This document shows positions 8,269 to 18,253 of a DNA stretch of 64,000 nucleotides, piece by piece (position 1 is the first letter of the stretch; every line of letters begins with the position of its first letter). The notes under the pieces are model-generated. The model worked only from the letters and a program-made list of their open reading frames with translations, did no database searches and was not told the DNA's origin. The stretch is from Vibrio tarriae (GTDB lineage: Bacteria > Pseudomonadota > Gammaproteobacteria > Enterobacterales > Vibrionaceae), in the NCBI RefSeq assembly GCF_002216685.1, contig NZ_CP022353.1:1302001-1366000 (forward strand), written 5' to 3'. The translations under genes and the position numbers were made by a program.

Positions 8269-10641
8269 ATGGACAAAACGTGTTATCACTGCGGTGAGGA
8301 TGTACCTGCCGGCACAAATTTCCACGTTGATATTTTGGGTGAACAACGTGATATGTGCTGCCCCGGCTGCCAAACGGTTGCTCAAACCATTGTCGATAGT
8401 GGCCTCGTTTCTTACTACCAATTCCGCACCGCGCCAGCTGAAAAAGTGGAATTGGTTCCCGAGCAATTGAAAGCTTTGATTCACTACGACAATAGTGATG
8501 TCCAAGCCGAGTTTGTGCGTAACAAAGATGACCATTCTGAGGTGACATTGTCACTCGATGGTGTTTCATGTGCCGCCTGTGCGTGGTTAATTGAAAAACA
8601 GCTACACACCGAGCCGGGCGTCGTCTCTATTCGAGTCAATACTACAACTAATCGAGCACTCCTCAGCTGGGACCGAACCCAAACCCAGCTCAGCCATGTA
8701 TTAGCTCAAATTCATAAACTGGGTTATAAAGCCGCGCCTTTTGAAGCTGACAAACATGAAGCGCAATACCACGATGCCATGAAAACATACTTGTATCGTC
8801 TTGGTATCGCGGGATTGGCGAGCATGCAGGTGATGATGCTGGCTGTCGCACTTTATCTCGAGGCGTTTGGCGATCTGGATGCTGAGTTTAAAAACTATTT
8901 CCGCTGGGTGAGCTTAATTTTTGCTACTCCTGTCTTACTCTACTCGGCACTGCCATTTTACCTAAATGCATGGCGCAGTATTCGTGGCCGCACTTTAGGC
9001 ATGGATGTCCCCGTCTCTCTCGCACTCATCTTTGCTTATATAGCAAGCTTAGTCGCAACCATTACCGAACAAGGTGAAGTGTTCTTCGAATCGATCTCCA
9101 TGTTTACCTTCTTCTTATTGGTAGGCCGTTTTTTAGAGATGAGAGCGAGACGTAAGGCGGCTGCCGCAAGTGGTAACCTATTGAAACTCATTCCCTCGAT
9201 TGCAACAACGTTAGACGGTCAACAAGTACCGGTAAAAACGCTCAAGCCCGGCGACTGTGTACGAGTTTTGCCTGGTGAACACATTCCAGCAGATGGTGAA
9301 ATCATTAATAACCGAGTTCATATTGATGAATCTATGTTAACGGGTGAGTCTTTACCCGTTGTAAAAGCGACAGGGGATCACGTCTTTGCTGGAACACTGA
9401 ATGGTGATGAGTCGTTTGATCTGCGTGTCACCGCTTCAAAAGCCGATTCAGTCATTTCCAATATTGTGAGACTGCAAGATGACGCTCAATCCTCCAAGCC
9501 AAAAATTGCGGAAATTGCCGATATTGTGGCGCGTTACTTTGTTGCCATCATATTAGTTATTGCTGCAGGCACATGGTTTTTCTGGCATCAGGTACGACCT
9601 GAAGATGCGTTTTGGATTATGCTTTCGGTATTAGTCGCCACCTGCCCTTGCGCACTTTCTCTCGCAACACCGACCGCCTTGACCTGCGCGACCTCCAGTA
9701 TGGGTAGCGTTGGGGTAATGTTACGCAAAAATCACGTGTTCGAAACGCTTTGTAAAGTGAATCATTTAGTTATCGACAAAACGGGTACCCTCACCCATGG
9801 CAATATTGAAATTAGCACTGTCGAAACACTGGACTCATTAACGAAAGAATCTTGTCTAGCGATAGCGGCTGAGCTTGAGAGCCATGCCAACCACCCAATA
9901 GCCAAAGCCTTTCGTCCTTATAAGGCAGAAAATGTCACGGTGAGCGAAGTAAGAAATATCATCGGAAGCGGGATTGAAGGTGTCTTTGCAGGACAAAAAG
10001 TCAAAATTGGCAGCGCAGAATTTGTGTTAGGCAATTCACTAGACTCCGCTCACAATTGTGTTTTCTTATCACTGGATGGACGACATATTGCCACCTTCCA
10101 CTACCGAGATCCAATTCGTAAAGAAGCTAAAGCGTTTATAGAGAAATTCCATGCCGCAGGAATCAAAATCACTTTATTGACAGGAGACTCACAAACCAAT
10201 GCACAAAGCGTTGCTAATGAGATGCAAATCGATAAGGTAGTCGCCCAAGCTAAACCCGAAGACAAGCTTACCTATCTACGAGAATTGAATAAAACCGACG
10301 TGACTATGATGGTTGGCGATGGTATTAACGATGCTCCAACACTAGCTGGTGCTCATATTTCTGTTGCGATGGGCGGAGGTACGGATGTCGCTAAAGCCTC
10401 AGCAGATATGGTACTCATTGGTGATCGCTTAGATAAATTACTTGAGGCAAGAGAGCTCGCGCTGAAAACGCGTAAAATCATTCGCGAAAACCTCGCTTGG
10501 TCGTTGGGTTACAATTTACTGATTTTACCTCTTGCCGTGGCAGGATTAGTCGCACCCTATATTGCAGTGGTAGGGATGTCGGGAAGTTCGATTATTGTCG
10601 TGACCAACTCACTTCGTCTGCTAAAAAAGCAAGGGAGATAA
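8269..10641 (+). CDS. ccoI: copper-exporting P1B-type ATPase for cbb3 assembly
   Basis: The 790-residue CcoI/FixI ATPase supplies Cu for CuB of the oxidase from the cytoplasmic side. An N-terminal Cys-rich region (CYHCGE, MCCPGC) precedes a heavy-metal-associated domain with C101-A-A-C104. Eight membrane helices are expected. P-type motifs are TGES at about 358, the metal-translocating CPC at about 459-461, phosphorylated Asp in DKTGTLT at about 503, HP in SHANHPIAKAF, and GDGINDAP at about 683. It is followed by ccoS (3 nt gap) in one transcription unit. Confidence 0.95.
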   Translation: MDKTCYHCGEDVPAGTNFHVDILGEQRDMCCPGCQTVAQTIVDSGLVSYYQFRTAPAEKVELVPEQLKALIHYDNSDVQAEFVRNKDDHSEVTLSLDGVSCAACAWLIEKQLHTEPGVVSIRVNTTTNRALLSWDRTQTQLSHVLAQIHKLGYKAAPFEADKHEAQYHDAMKTYLYRLGIAGLASMQVMMLAVALYLEAFGDLDAEFKNYFRWVSLIFATPVLLYSALPFYLNAWRSIRGRTLGMDVPVSLALIFAYIASLVATITEQGEVFFESISMFTFFLLVGRFLEMRARRKAAAASGNLLKLIPSIATTLDGQQVPVKTLKPGDCVRVLPGEHIPADGEIINNRVHIDESMLTGESLPVVKATGDHVFAGTLNGDESFDLRVTASKADSVISNIVRLQDDAQSSKPKIAEIADIVARYFVAIILVIAAGTWFFWHQVRPEDAFWIMLSVLVATCPCALSLATPTALTCATSSMGSVGVMLRKNHVFETLCKVNHLVIDKTGTLTHGNIEISTVETLDSLTKESCLAIAAELESHANHPIAKAFRPYKAENVTVSEVRNIIGSGIEGVFAGQKVKIGSAEFVLGNSLDSAHNCVFLSLDGRHIATFHYRDPIRKEAKAFIEKFHAAGIKITLLTGDSQTNAQSVANEMQIDKVVAQAKPEDKLTYLRELNKTDVTMMVGDGINDAPTLAGAHISVAMGGGTDVAKASADMVLIGDRLDKLLEARELALKTRKIIRENLAWSLGYNLLILPLAVAGLVAPYIAVVGMSGSSIIVVTNSLRLLKKQGR

Positions 10642-10644
10642 CCG

Positions 10645-10809
10645 GTGGAAAGCTTATATTTGCTCATTCCAATTGCGATTGTGTTAGTTTGTGTCGCGGT
10701 CGGTATTTTTTTGTGGGCAGTCAAAAGTGAGCAATTCGAAGATCTTGAGCGCCAAGGCCACAACATCTTATTTGAAGATGAAGAGATCCAAGATAAGGAT
10801 AAACGGTGA
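10645..10809 (+). CDS. ccoS: cbb3 oxidase maturation protein CcoS
   Basis: The 54-residue protein has one N-terminal transmembrane helix (LYLLIPIAIVLVCVAVGIFLW) and then an acidic cytosolic tail with the family pattern WAVKSEQFEDLERQG and ILFEDEE. CcoS is needed to insert heme b and Cu into CcoN. It starts with GTG, with GGGAG about 8 nt upstream, and its stop overlaps the next start by 4 nt (GTGA). Confidence 0.9.
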   Translation: MESLYLLIPIAIVLVCVAVGIFLWAVKSEQFEDLERQGHNILFEDEEIQDKDKR

Positions 10810-11480
10810 GTCCTGATTATTTGGGGGCTTGGGTGGTAGGCCTGCTGGGAGCAGGTCACTGTTTGGGCATGTGCGGCGGCATTAGCGCTTTGCTCACCCT
10901 TGATCCGTCTAAAAGCTCACCAGTACTGCTACTTTATTACAATCTAGGTCGCCTGCTGAGCTACGCCTTAATCGGCGGTATTGTCGGTGGCATCACCGCT
11001 TCACTGACAGAGCTCATTGATGTTCAATCCGCTTTAGTATGGCTTCGAATTTTCGCAGCTGTGTTGATGATTGTATTAGGCCTTTACATCGGACGCTGGT
11101 GGTTTGGACTACTGTGGCTTGAAAAAGTCGGCCAGAAAATCTGGCCATGGATTTCACCGCTAGGCAAAACTCTTTTACCGCTAAAAAAACAGTGGCATGC
11201 ACTACCCTTCGGCCTTGTGTGGGGCTGGCTTCCTTGTGGTTTGGTCTACTCTATGTTGACTTGGTCTGCCGTGGCAGGCAGTTTCTCACAAGGGGCACTT
11301 ATTATGTTGTCATTTGGGTTCGGCACCCTACCCGCCATGCTAGCCAGTGGCTGGGGAGCCAATAAATTAATGCATTGGCAAAATTCGCATTTATTTCGTC
11401 AATGTGCGGCAATACTGGTGATTGGGTATGGGCTCTTCACTGCCTACGACGCAGTAAAGCTGATGATTAATCTGGGTTAA
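10806..11480 (+). CDS. TauE/SafE-like membrane protein of the cco assembly cluster
   Basis: The 224-residue protein has about six transmembrane helices. Two conserved Cys motifs, GHCLGMCGG at the start and LPCGLVY in the second half, are typical of the sulfite-exporter-like/DsbD-like proteins found beside ccoS. GTG 10806 overlaps the ccoS stop, so the two are translationally coupled. A role in copper or thiol handling for oxidase maturation is inferred from the Cys motifs and location; no substrate is known to me. Confidence 0.8.
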   Translation: MSPDYLGAWVVGLLGAGHCLGMCGGISALLTLDPSKSSPVLLLYYNLGRLLSYALIGGIVGGITASLTELIDVQSALVWLRIFAAVLMIVLGLYIGRWWFGLLWLEKVGQKIWPWISPLGKTLLPLKKQWHALPFGLVWGWLPCGLVYSMLTWSAVAGSFSQGALIMLSFGFGTLPAMLASGWGANKLMHWQNSHLFRQCAAILVIGYGLFTAYDAVKLMINLG

Positions 11481-11539
11481 TTGTTTAGAGGTCGCTGATG
11501 TATTTTAACTACCCTTTAGGGTTAAGCGATGCTAAAATA

Positions 11540-11553
11540 TTGACGTACATCAA
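11540..11553 (+). promoter_or_regulatory. FNR box upstream of fnr
   Basis: TTGACGTACATCAA matches the FNR half-site pair TTGAT-N4-ATCAA with one mismatch and is centred about 23 nt before the fnr start. This fits the negative autoregulation known for fnr in E. coli. Confidence 0.75.
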
Positions 11554-11569
11554 TTAGTGAAAGGTTGTT

Positions 11570-12322
11570 ATGATTTCTGAAAAGCCTGCTGCGAAGCGCA
11601 TTCAATCGGGTGGTTGTGCTATTCACTGTCAAGATTGCAGTATTAGCCAACTCTGTATCCCTTTTACCTTGAATGAGTCTGAGCTTGATCAGCTTGACCA
11701 GATCATTGAGCGTAAAAAACCGATCCAGAAAGGTCAGGAGCTGTTTAAAGCGGGTGACGAACTGAGATCTTTATACGCAATTCGTTCTGGTACGATTAAA
11801 AGCTACACCATCACTGAACAAGGTGATGAGCAGATCACAGCCTTTCATCTGGCTGGTGATTTAGTTGGTTTTGATGCAATTACTGGAGATCAGCACCCAA
11901 GCTTTGCTCAAGCGCTTGAGACCTCCATGGTTTGTGAAATCCCGTATGAAATCTTGGATGACCTGTCTGGCAAAATGCCGAAACTGCGTCAACAAATCAT
12001 GCGTTTAATGAGTAACGAAATTAAAGGCGATCAGGAGATGATCCTGCTGCTTTCAAAGAAGAACGCTGAAGAACGTTTAGCGGCCTTCTTGTACAACCTT
12101 TCTACTCGTTTCTCTCAACGCGGTTTTAGCCCAAGAGAGTTTCGTCTCACCATGACACGTGGTGATATTGGTAACTACCTTGGTCTTACTGTTGAAACCA
12201 TCAGCCGCTTGCTCGGTCGTTTCCAAAAATCAGAAATCCTAAGTGTTAAAGGCAAATACATCACTATTCTCAACCATGCAGAATTGATGGAATTGGCTGG
12301 CGTCTCTAAAGAATCTAAATAA
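11570..12322 (+). CDS. fnr: FNR anaerobic transcription regulator
   Basis: This 250-residue Crp/Fnr-family activator-repressor senses oxygen through a [4Fe-4S] cluster. The N-terminal Cys group is [14 protein letters not shown], and the fourth ligand is the Cys in MVCEIP. A cyclic-nucleotide-binding-like beta roll and dimer helix follow. The helix-turn-helix contains [11 protein letters not shown], the E-SR recognition pattern for TTGAT sites. It sits between the cbb3 genes, which are typical FNR or ArcA targets, and uspE. It is probably autoregulated through the box at 11540. Confidence 0.97.
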
Positions 12323-12327
12323 CTTCA

Positions 12328-12362
12328 ATGATGTAGCTCTTAATGAGCTACATCATATTTCT
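12328..12362 (+). terminator. intrinsic terminator after fnr
   Basis: Perfect 12-bp stem ATGATGTAGCTC / GAGCTACATCAT with loop TTAAT, then ATTTCTT. Confidence 0.75.
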
Positions 12363-12451
12363 TCCAAATACCTCTTCTTTTTACTAAAACTCTGCTCATA
12401 ACTAAGCTAAAGTGAAGCTAACAAACCTCCTCACTGAACAAGGAGTTTCTC

Positions 12452-13399
12452 ATGAGCATTTACAGTAAAATTCTTGTCGTGGCTGATATCAACCATGATG
12501 AACAACCTGCTTTGGCTCGGGCAATGCAACTGGCGCAAAAAAGCACCTCCGTCAGCCATATCACTTTCTTCCTATCGATTTACGATTTTTCTTATGACAT
12601 GACCTCCATGCTTTCTCTCGAAGAGCGTGATGCCATGCGCAAGGGAGTGATCCATCAACGAGAACAGTGGATGCGCTCTATTGCAGAGCCTTATCTAGAT
12701 AAATCCGTTCAGTTTGACATTAAAGTGGTGTGGCATAACCGCCCTTACGAAGCGATTATTGGTGAAATATTTGCGGGTGAACACGATATCCTGATCAAAG
12801 CGACCCGCAAACACGACATGCTAGAGTCCGTTATTTTCACTCCAACCGATTGGCACTTGATGCGTAAGTGTCCGACACCAGTCTTGTTAGTCAAAAATGC
12901 TGACTGGCCAGAAAATGCCAATATCATTGCTTCTGTGCATGTTGGCTCTGAGCTAGAAACCCATATTGATTTGAATGATCGTATGGTCGAACAGCTCCTT
13001 AATTTGAGCAAACGCTTAGGAGCGAGTCCTTATCTTGTCAACGCTTATCCAGTCACTCCAGCCAACATCACTATTGAGCTGCCGGAGTTTGATCCAACCA
13101 CCTATACCGATGCGGTTCGAGGACATCACCTTACGGCGATGAAGGCTCTTCGCCAAAAACATGGCTTAAGTGAAGAGCAAACACTTGTTCAACAAGGATT
13201 GCCCGAAGATGTGATCCCAGAAGCGGCCAAACAGCTTAATGCAGCCATGGTGATTCTGGGCACGACAGGTAGAACGGGACTTTCAGCGGTATTTATCGGC
13301 AACACCGCAGAACATGTCATCGATAAAATTAACTGTGATGTCCTTGCCCTCAAACCCAATGGCTACGTAAGCCCCCTCGATCCACAAACAGCCATTTAA
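12452..13399 (+). CDS. uspE: universal stress protein E
   Basis: The 315-residue protein has two tandem Usp domains (about 1-150 and 155-310). The second keeps the nucleotide-binding G-2X-G-9X-G pattern in GTTGRTGLSAVFIGNTAE; the first is degenerate (IKATRKHDMLESVIFTPTDW). UspE is a cytosolic stress and motility-related protein, and its position next to fnr is conserved in gammaproteobacteria. AAGGAG lies 7-8 nt upstream of the ATG. Confidence 0.93.
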   Translation: MSIYSKILVVADINHDEQPALARAMQLAQKSTSVSHITFFLSIYDFSYDMTSMLSLEERDAMRKGVIHQREQWMRSIAEPYLDKSVQFDIKVVWHNRPYEAIIGEIFAGEHDILIKATRKHDMLESVIFTPTDWHLMRKCPTPVLLVKNADWPENANIIASVHVGSELETHIDLNDRMVEQLLNLSKRLGASPYLVNAYPVTPANITIELPEFDPTTYTDAVRGHHLTAMKALRQKHGLSEEQTLVQQGLPEDVIPEAAKQLNAAMVILGTTGRTGLSAVFIGNTAEHVIDKINCDVLALKPNGYVSPLDPQTAI

Positions 13400-13410
13400 T
13401 TCTCCTCAGT

Positions 13411-13437
13411 AATCCCTGCCGTATGGCAGGGATTTTT
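13411..13437 (+). terminator. intrinsic terminator after uspE
   Basis: 10-bp stem AATCCCTGCC / GGCAGGGATT with GTAT loop (13411-13434), followed by a T run. Confidence 0.85.
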
Positions 13438-13525
13438 TATCTCTTCATGCTATAGATCTAGCATCTCTTCTATTTATCCGTATCATACGCACTTCATTTT
13501 GTTCTGAGATTTAAGATAGCAAGCA

Positions 13526-14458
13526 ATGACAGCGCAAACTCAAGAGTTGACCAAAGCTCAACAATACAATTTCAATAAGTTGCAAAAACGTATTCGTCGT
13601 AATACTGGTCAAGCAATTGCAGACTTCAATATGATCGAAGATGGCGACCGGATTATGGTATGTCTATCTGGCGGTAAAGACAGCTTTACCATGCTGGATA
13701 TTTTGATGAGCCTGCAGAAAAGTGCGCCTATTTCTTTTGAATTGGTTGCTGTCAATCTCGACCAAAAACAACCGGGATTTCCTGCGCATGTCTTGCCTGA
13801 ATACTTAGAGAGTCTGGGGGTTCAGTACAAGATCGTAGAAGAAGACACCTACTCCATCGTGCAAGATAAAGTCCCTGAAGGCAAAACCACCTGTGCACTA
13901 TGCTCTCGCCTGCGTCGCGGTATCTTATACCGTACCGCCAAAGAATTAGGAGCAACCAAGATTGCTTTAGGTCACCATCGTGATGACATCTTAGAAACTC
14001 TGTTCTTGAATATGTTCTACGGCGGCAAAATGAAAGGTATGCCACCTAAGCTAGTATCAGACAACGGCGAACATGTGGTTATTCGCCCGTTGGCCTACTG
14101 CCGTGAAAAAGACATCATCAAATATTCAGATATGCGCGGCTACCCGATCATTCCATGTAACTTGTGTGGCTCACAGCCTAACTTACAGCGCCAAGCGGTA
14201 AAACAGATGCTTAATGACTGGGATAAGCGCTTCCCTGGTCGTATTGAAACCATGTTTAGAGCCATGCAAAACGTGGTACCAAGCCACCTTGCGGACTTCT
14301 CTTTGTTCGATTTTAAATCGATTGATAAAAACTCTGGCGTCATTAATGGTGGTGATATTGGCTTTGATAAAGAAGAAATTGCACCGCAAGTCGTGGAAGA
14401 TGAAGACTTAGTGATGGAGTTTGATCCATCACTCCAGTTAAATGTCACCAATATCTAG
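13526..14458 (+). CDS. ttcA: tRNA 2-thiocytidine biosynthesis protein TtcA
   Basis: The 310-residue enzyme makes 2-thiocytidine at position 32 of tRNA using ATP and an Fe-S cluster. The PP-loop ATPase motif is [12 protein letters not shown] near residue 50. Two CXXC pairs ([10 protein letters not shown] and CNLCGSQPN) supply the cluster Cys. [14 protein letters not shown] at the N-terminus is typical of the family. The tail after about 285 is acidic and variable. The fnr-uspE-ttcA neighbourhood is conserved. Confidence 0.96.
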   Translation: MTAQTQELTKAQQYNFNKLQKRIRRNTGQAIADFNMIEDGDRIMVCLSGGKDSFTMLDILMSLQKSAPISFELVAVNLDQKQPGFPAHVLPEYLESLGVQYKIVEEDTYSIVQDKVPEGKTTCALCSRLRRGILYRTAKELGATKIALGHHRDDILETLFLNMFYGGKMKGMPPKLVSDNGEHVVIRPLAYCREKDIIKYSDMRGYPIIPCNLCGSQPNLQRQAVKQMLNDWDKRFPGRIETMFRAMQNVVPSHLADFSLFDFKSIDKNSGVINGGDIGFDKEEIAPQVVEDEDLVMEFDPSLQLNVTNI

Positions 14459-14480
14459 GTGGCTTCAAAAGCATAAAAAT

Positions 14481-14512
14481 AAACAAAGGCTGTCTACTGA
14501 CAGCCTTTGTTT
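14481..14512. terminator. bidirectional terminator between ttcA and the DUF2987 gene
   Basis: Perfect 14-bp stem AAACAAAGGCTGTC / GACAGCCTTTGTTT with TACT loop. The A-rich start and T-rich end allow it to work for both convergent genes. Confidence 0.85.
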
Positions 14513-14534
14513 TATGTCTTTCAATCGCTAAAGC

Positions 14535-15194
14535 TTACTTTTTTGCAGAAGGTAAGTAAGGTAAAACTCGCAAAGCTGGAGCCGGCAGTTGCATCCACCC
14601 TTCTTTACCAATTTGCGTTAGCGCTACTTGCGCCTTGTGATTCACAATAGCAATCGATTGGCCATTACTGAACGTAATCATGCCCTCTGTCTCTGGGGCG
14701 AATTCTAAGGTGACGCCTTCAACCGCGGGCGTAAACCAACTGGCGAACATACCGCCAAGCTGTTCAAGCATTACCTGCATCTGCGGCAACAAGACCTCAA
14801 CTTCCTGATAAGTCACCTTACCCTCAAACGACTTTTTCGCCATCACCACCATAGAATAATCACAGCGTTTATCTTGCGGTGTATTCACAAAAACCAGTGG
14901 ATTCGCCTGTCTCAGATTGTTATCGAGTGGGATCACCAGCTCATTACTAGGGCCAATGGGTAACTCTTCGTAGTGTTCTTCCTTTTCCATCCACGCTTTT
15001 TCTATCACGCAGTTTTGTTTACTCTGTGCATCAACAAAGAAAATCCCCATTTTTACATCAGGATGATCTTCTTTTGTGTTGCTTTTCATTTGAGAGAACA
15101 ACTTGCTGTAGGTAAACATATATTGCTGCGCCAAAGCTGGAGCACTTAGGCTTAAAAACAAAGGGGCAAGTAGGAGGTAAGATTTTGACTTCAT
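14535..15194 (-). CDS. secreted DUF2987-type protein
   Basis: The 219-residue protein has a clear signal peptide (SYLLLAPLFLSLSAPALA, cut before QQ). The mature part is of the DUF2987 type, found in Vibrio and relatives, with two Cys (QNCVIEK, KRCDYS) that may form a disulfide. No catalytic motif is visible. It starts one nucleotide after the stop of the Bax-like gene and is the last gene of a three-gene minus-strand unit (16795 to 14535). Periplasmic location is predicted; function is unknown. Confidence 0.75.
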   Translation of the reverse strand: MKSKSYLLLAPLFLSLSAPALAQQYMFTYSKLFSQMKSNTKEDHPDVKMGIFFVDAQSKQNCVIEKAWMEKEEHYEELPIGPSNELVIPLDNNLRQANPLVFVNTPQDKRCDYSMVVMAKKSFEGKVTYQEVEVLLPQMQVMLEQLGGMFASWFTPAVEGVTLEFAPETEGMITFSNGQSIAIVNHKAQVALTQIGKEGWMQLPAPALRVLPYLPSAKK

Positions 15195-15195
15195 T

Positions 15196-15996
15196 CTAAT
15201 TATCGTTCCAATATTCTTGATTCGCTAACATCATGGCTTGTAAATCACGCACATAGGCTTCACCACGCTCGGAATATTTTAAAAGGCCATTGCTCATCGC
15301 TTTAGCACTTTCATCGCTGTTGGGATTGATTTTCTGCTGGCGAAGCTGAAAGCGTATTTCACGTAATTCTCGATAAGCCGGATTACGATTGACATTCATA
15401 AAATAGCTTTGAATTGAGTCTTGAACGCTGTCAAATTTAGCCACTTCATGGAACGCTCCCTCCGCTCTCGCTAACGGTACTAAGCCACATCCCACGCTAT
15501 AACACCATTGACCAAAATAGTTGTTGGCTTCTTTGGCAAATCTTGAGGTTCCCCATGCCGACTCATTCGCAGCTTGAGTTAAGACTAAGGCTTCAGGTAT
15601 CACATCGACGCGATGAAACATTTCCTGTAACCAAGCGTTATCAACGTTGTTTTCTATCAGTGCCACAGAATACGCAGTGGCTAAATGTTGTGCTTGTGCC
15701 AGATTGTGAGATGAGAGCTGACCGTCAGCAAAATCCTTTTTTATTCGCTTCAACAGTGTTCGCTCTTGAAGAATCCGCGAATTTTCATACCTCACACCGG
15801 GTTTTAAGTAATTAAAAAAAGCCTCTTTCCGCTCAGCAATGTCGTGGATTGCAGAGAAATCAGGGGCTGCACCGACCACTTCTCCTCTGAGCAAAGGTAA
15901 CTTGAACTTCTTCGGTTTCTCAAATCGATACACGCCAAACATGGCGATAACGACAATGATTAGCCAAACCAGGGTAATGGTTATTCGCTTATGCAT
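15196..15996 (-). CDS. bax: Bax-like peptidoglycan glucosaminidase
   Basis: The 266-residue protein has an N-terminal signal anchor (ITLVWLIIVVIAMFGVYRF) and a glucosaminidase domain. The catalytic region reads LTQAANESAWGTSRFAKEA, with the conserved Glu, then NNYFGQWCY and a Tyr-rich C-terminal half. It resembles E. coli Bax and FlgJ-type hydrolases that cleave the glycan backbone. ATG 15996 is chosen over TTG 15999. It overlaps the upstream gene by 8 nt. Confidence 0.85.
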   Translation of the reverse strand: MHKRITITLVWLIIVVIAMFGVYRFEKPKKFKLPLLRGEVVGAAPDFSAIHDIAERKEAFFNYLKPGVRYENSRILQERTLLKRIKKDFADGQLSSHNLAQAQHLATAYSVALIENNVDNAWLQEMFHRVDVIPEALVLTQAANESAWGTSRFAKEANNYFGQWCYSVGCGLVPLARAEGAFHEVAKFDSVQDSIQSYFMNVNRNPAYRELREIRFQLRQQKINPNSDESAKAMSNGLLKYSERGEAYVRDLQAMMLANQEYWNDN

Positions 15997-16795
15997 CAAA
16001 AATTCCAGAAGAGTTGTTGCTATCAGGTTGGTCAGGCTGAGCTTGATCCGTTGCGATGATTTTCAAGCGAATGCCAAACATGTTGCGATAAATGATGCCT
16101 TTTACATGAAAGAAGAAAGGCAAGAACAACACTAAACCAATACCGTACAGAAGTACGGCCATCATGAACAGCACCATCAAGATCGAATAGATAGCGATTA
16201 ACGGGAAAATCTTTTTATTCACTGCTCGCAATGACAATAACAAAGATTGCATAGGTGGGACTTTCTTTTCACAAATCAGTAGTAATGAGTTACTGAAAGC
16301 CACTGAGAGATACATAGAAAGGAATGGCAAAATCATCCCTGCCACACCTTGTAACAATAAACTGAACAGAGTGGCGAGGATAACAGGGATCGTAAACTGT
16401 AATCCTTTCGTGATATGCCGAGTTTGGGTTTTTAGCCCTGCCGCGTGACTCATCGCCATTAAACTGATGCCTGCATAAATCGGCGCGCTGATCACTTCAT
16501 AGCTAAAGTTAGCAATAAACATGGCTTGGACTAGGCCTTCGGGCAGCGCACCGCCCTCCTGAAACACAGACAGAATCACGGAGAGATCGCCGATCTGCAA
16601 TTTGAACGCAAAATAAAAAATCGCCAACTGCACCAAAATCAGCGCAAAAATGGCAGGCGTGAAATTAATAAAGTGCTTGACTGTAATACCCCAAGCTTCC
16701 TTGAGTACATCACCCACTTTTAATTCATAACTTCCCGATAGCGCTTTCTCTACCGAGCCGCCAAGATTGAACTCTCTTTCGATATCGTTATTCAT
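15989..16795 (-). CDS. multi-pass inner membrane protein of unknown function
   Basis: The 268-residue protein has about six hydrophobic segments between residues 45 and 235, grouped as in YciC-like or glycerophosphoryl-diester-associated membrane domains. A short acidic N-terminus and a Gln/Asp/Asn/Ser-rich C-terminal tail flank them. ATG 16795 is preferred over an upstream GTG because AGGG lies 6 nt before it. Coupling to the Bax-like and DUF2987 genes suggests an envelope role. No substrate motif is seen. Confidence 0.7.
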   Translation of the reverse strand: MNNDIEREFNLGGSVEKALSGSYELKVGDVLKEAWGITVKHFINFTPAIFALILVQLAIFYFAFKLQIGDLSVILSVFQEGGALPEGLVQAMFIANFSYEVISAPIYAGISLMAMSHAAGLKTQTRHITKGLQFTIPVILATLFSLLLQGVAGMILPFLSMYLSVAFSNSLLLICEKKVPPMQSLLLSLRAVNKKIFPLIAIYSILMVLFMMAVLLYGIGLVLFLPFFFHVKGIIYRNMFGIRLKIIATDQAQPDQPDSNNSSGIFDA

Positions 16796-17119
16796 AAAAT
16801 GCCCTAGTTCGGTCGAATGCGCGGATAACGTCACGCTTCAACGTGAAAATTGTGTTCATTATACTGAAATGCTGCTCAGGCTAAAATCTGATTACCAATA
16901 TCATCTTGCTTTATTGTCGATATGATTGATAATTAACCGCTTGATAGCATTAAGAGTTAAGCAAAATCAGTATGCTAGACAAACTCTATTCAAACTGGCA
17001 AAAATTTTTCTGTTTCAAGGTGAGAAAAAGACTTTGAAATCGTGCTCTTGGTGTTTATGATGCGCCCCTTATTTTTGTTTAACTACAGGTCCAACAAGTA
17101 GGATTTTCTACAGGCCGAG
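16796..17119. promoter_or_regulatory. divergent intergenic region upstream of potA
   Basis: This 324-bp AT-rich region must hold promoters for the minus-strand membrane-protein operon and for potABC. TATGCT at about 16971 is a possible -10 element for pot. I see no convincing operator, riboswitch or small gene. Confidence 0.35.
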
Positions 17120-18253
17120 GTGGGAGAAATACAGACGTTGAACGAACAACATTCAGTAGGAAAGCCAGTCATTCGTTTATCTGGCATTAGCAAAAGTTTC
17201 GATGGTAAGGAAATCATTGGTAACCTAAATCTTGATGTGAATCATGGCGAGTTCTTAACCATCCTAGGTCCATCGGGCTGTGGTAAAACGACGGTGTTAA
17301 GAATGATTGCTGGTTTTGAAACTGCAGATCAAGGTGAGATTCTGCTAGATGGTCAAGACGTTACTCAAGTTCCTGCTGAACAACGACACGTCAATACGGT
17401 CTTCCAAAGCTATGCTCTATTCCCCCACATGACAGTGTTCGAAAACGTCGCTTTTGGTTTGCGCATGCAAAAAGTCCCTCAAAGCGAAATCGAACCTCGT
17501 GTGATGGAAGCACTACGCATGGTGCGCCTTGCCGAAATGGCACAGCGTAAACCGCATCAACTTTCTGGTGGCCAGCAGCAGCGTATTGCTATTGCGCGCG
17601 CAGTGGTTAACAAACCTAAAGTACTGCTACTTGACGAATCGCTCTCCGCTTTGGATTACAAATTGCGTAAACAAATGCAGAGCGAGCTCAAACAACTACA
17701 ACGTCAATTAGGCATTACCTTTATCTTCGTTACTCACGATCAAGAAGAAGCGCTGTCTATGTCAGATCGCATCATCGTTATGCGTTCAGGCAAAATTGAA
17801 CAAGACGGCTCTCCTCGTGAAATCTACGAAGATCCAAAAAATCTCTTTGTTGCTCGTTTTATCGGCGAAATCAACGTATTCCAAGCAACGACCATAGATC
17901 GTATCGATGAAAAACGCATCCGTGTTGACATCGAGGGTATCGAGTCGATTGTTTACTATGACGATGAAGTGAAGGCTGGTGACAAGCTGCAAGTGCTCCT
18001 CCGTCCTGAAGACTTACGTATCGAAGAAATTAAAGAGTCAGAAGAAAAAGGCATTGTAGGTCACGTGACTGACCGGACTTACAAAGGCATGACTCTGGAA
18101 TCAGTGGTAGAACTGGAATCCGGTATGTGTGTGATGGTTAGCGAATTCTTTAACGAAGATGATCCAGATGTTGATCACTCTATCGGACAGAAAGTTGCCG
18201 TCACTTGGGTTGAAAGCTGGGAGGTAGTCCTCAATGATGAGCAAAAAGCTTAA
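17120..18253 (+). CDS. potA: spermidine/putrescine ABC transporter ATPase
   Basis: The 377-residue ABC ATPase energises polyamine import. Walker A is GPSGCGKTT (about 56-64), the Q-loop lies in [13 protein letters not shown], the signature is [14 protein letters not shown], and Walker B is [11 protein letters not shown], with a switch His in [10 protein letters not shown]-terminal TOBE domain follows (about 245-370). GTG 17120 gives an N-terminus that aligns with E. coli PotA (MGxxxxLN). It overlaps potB by about 20 nt. Confidence 0.96.
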   Translation: MGEIQTLNEQHSVGKPVIRLSGISKSFDGKEIIGNLNLDVNHGEFLTILGPSGCGKTTVLRMIAGFETADQGEILLDGQDVTQVPAEQRHVNTVFQSYALFPHMTVFENVAFGLRMQKVPQSEIEPRVMEALRMVRLAEMAQRKPHQLSGGQQQRIAIARAVVNKPKVLLLDESLSALDYKLRKQMQSELKQLQRQLGITFIFVTHDQEEALSMSDRIIVMRSGKIEQDGSPREIYEDPKNLFVARFIGEINVFQATTIDRIDEKRIRVDIEGIESIVYYDDEVKAGDKLQVLLRPEDLRIEEIKESEEKGIVGHVTDRTYKGMTLESVVELESGMCVMVSEFFNEDDPDVDHSIGQKVAVTWVESWEVVLNDEQKA

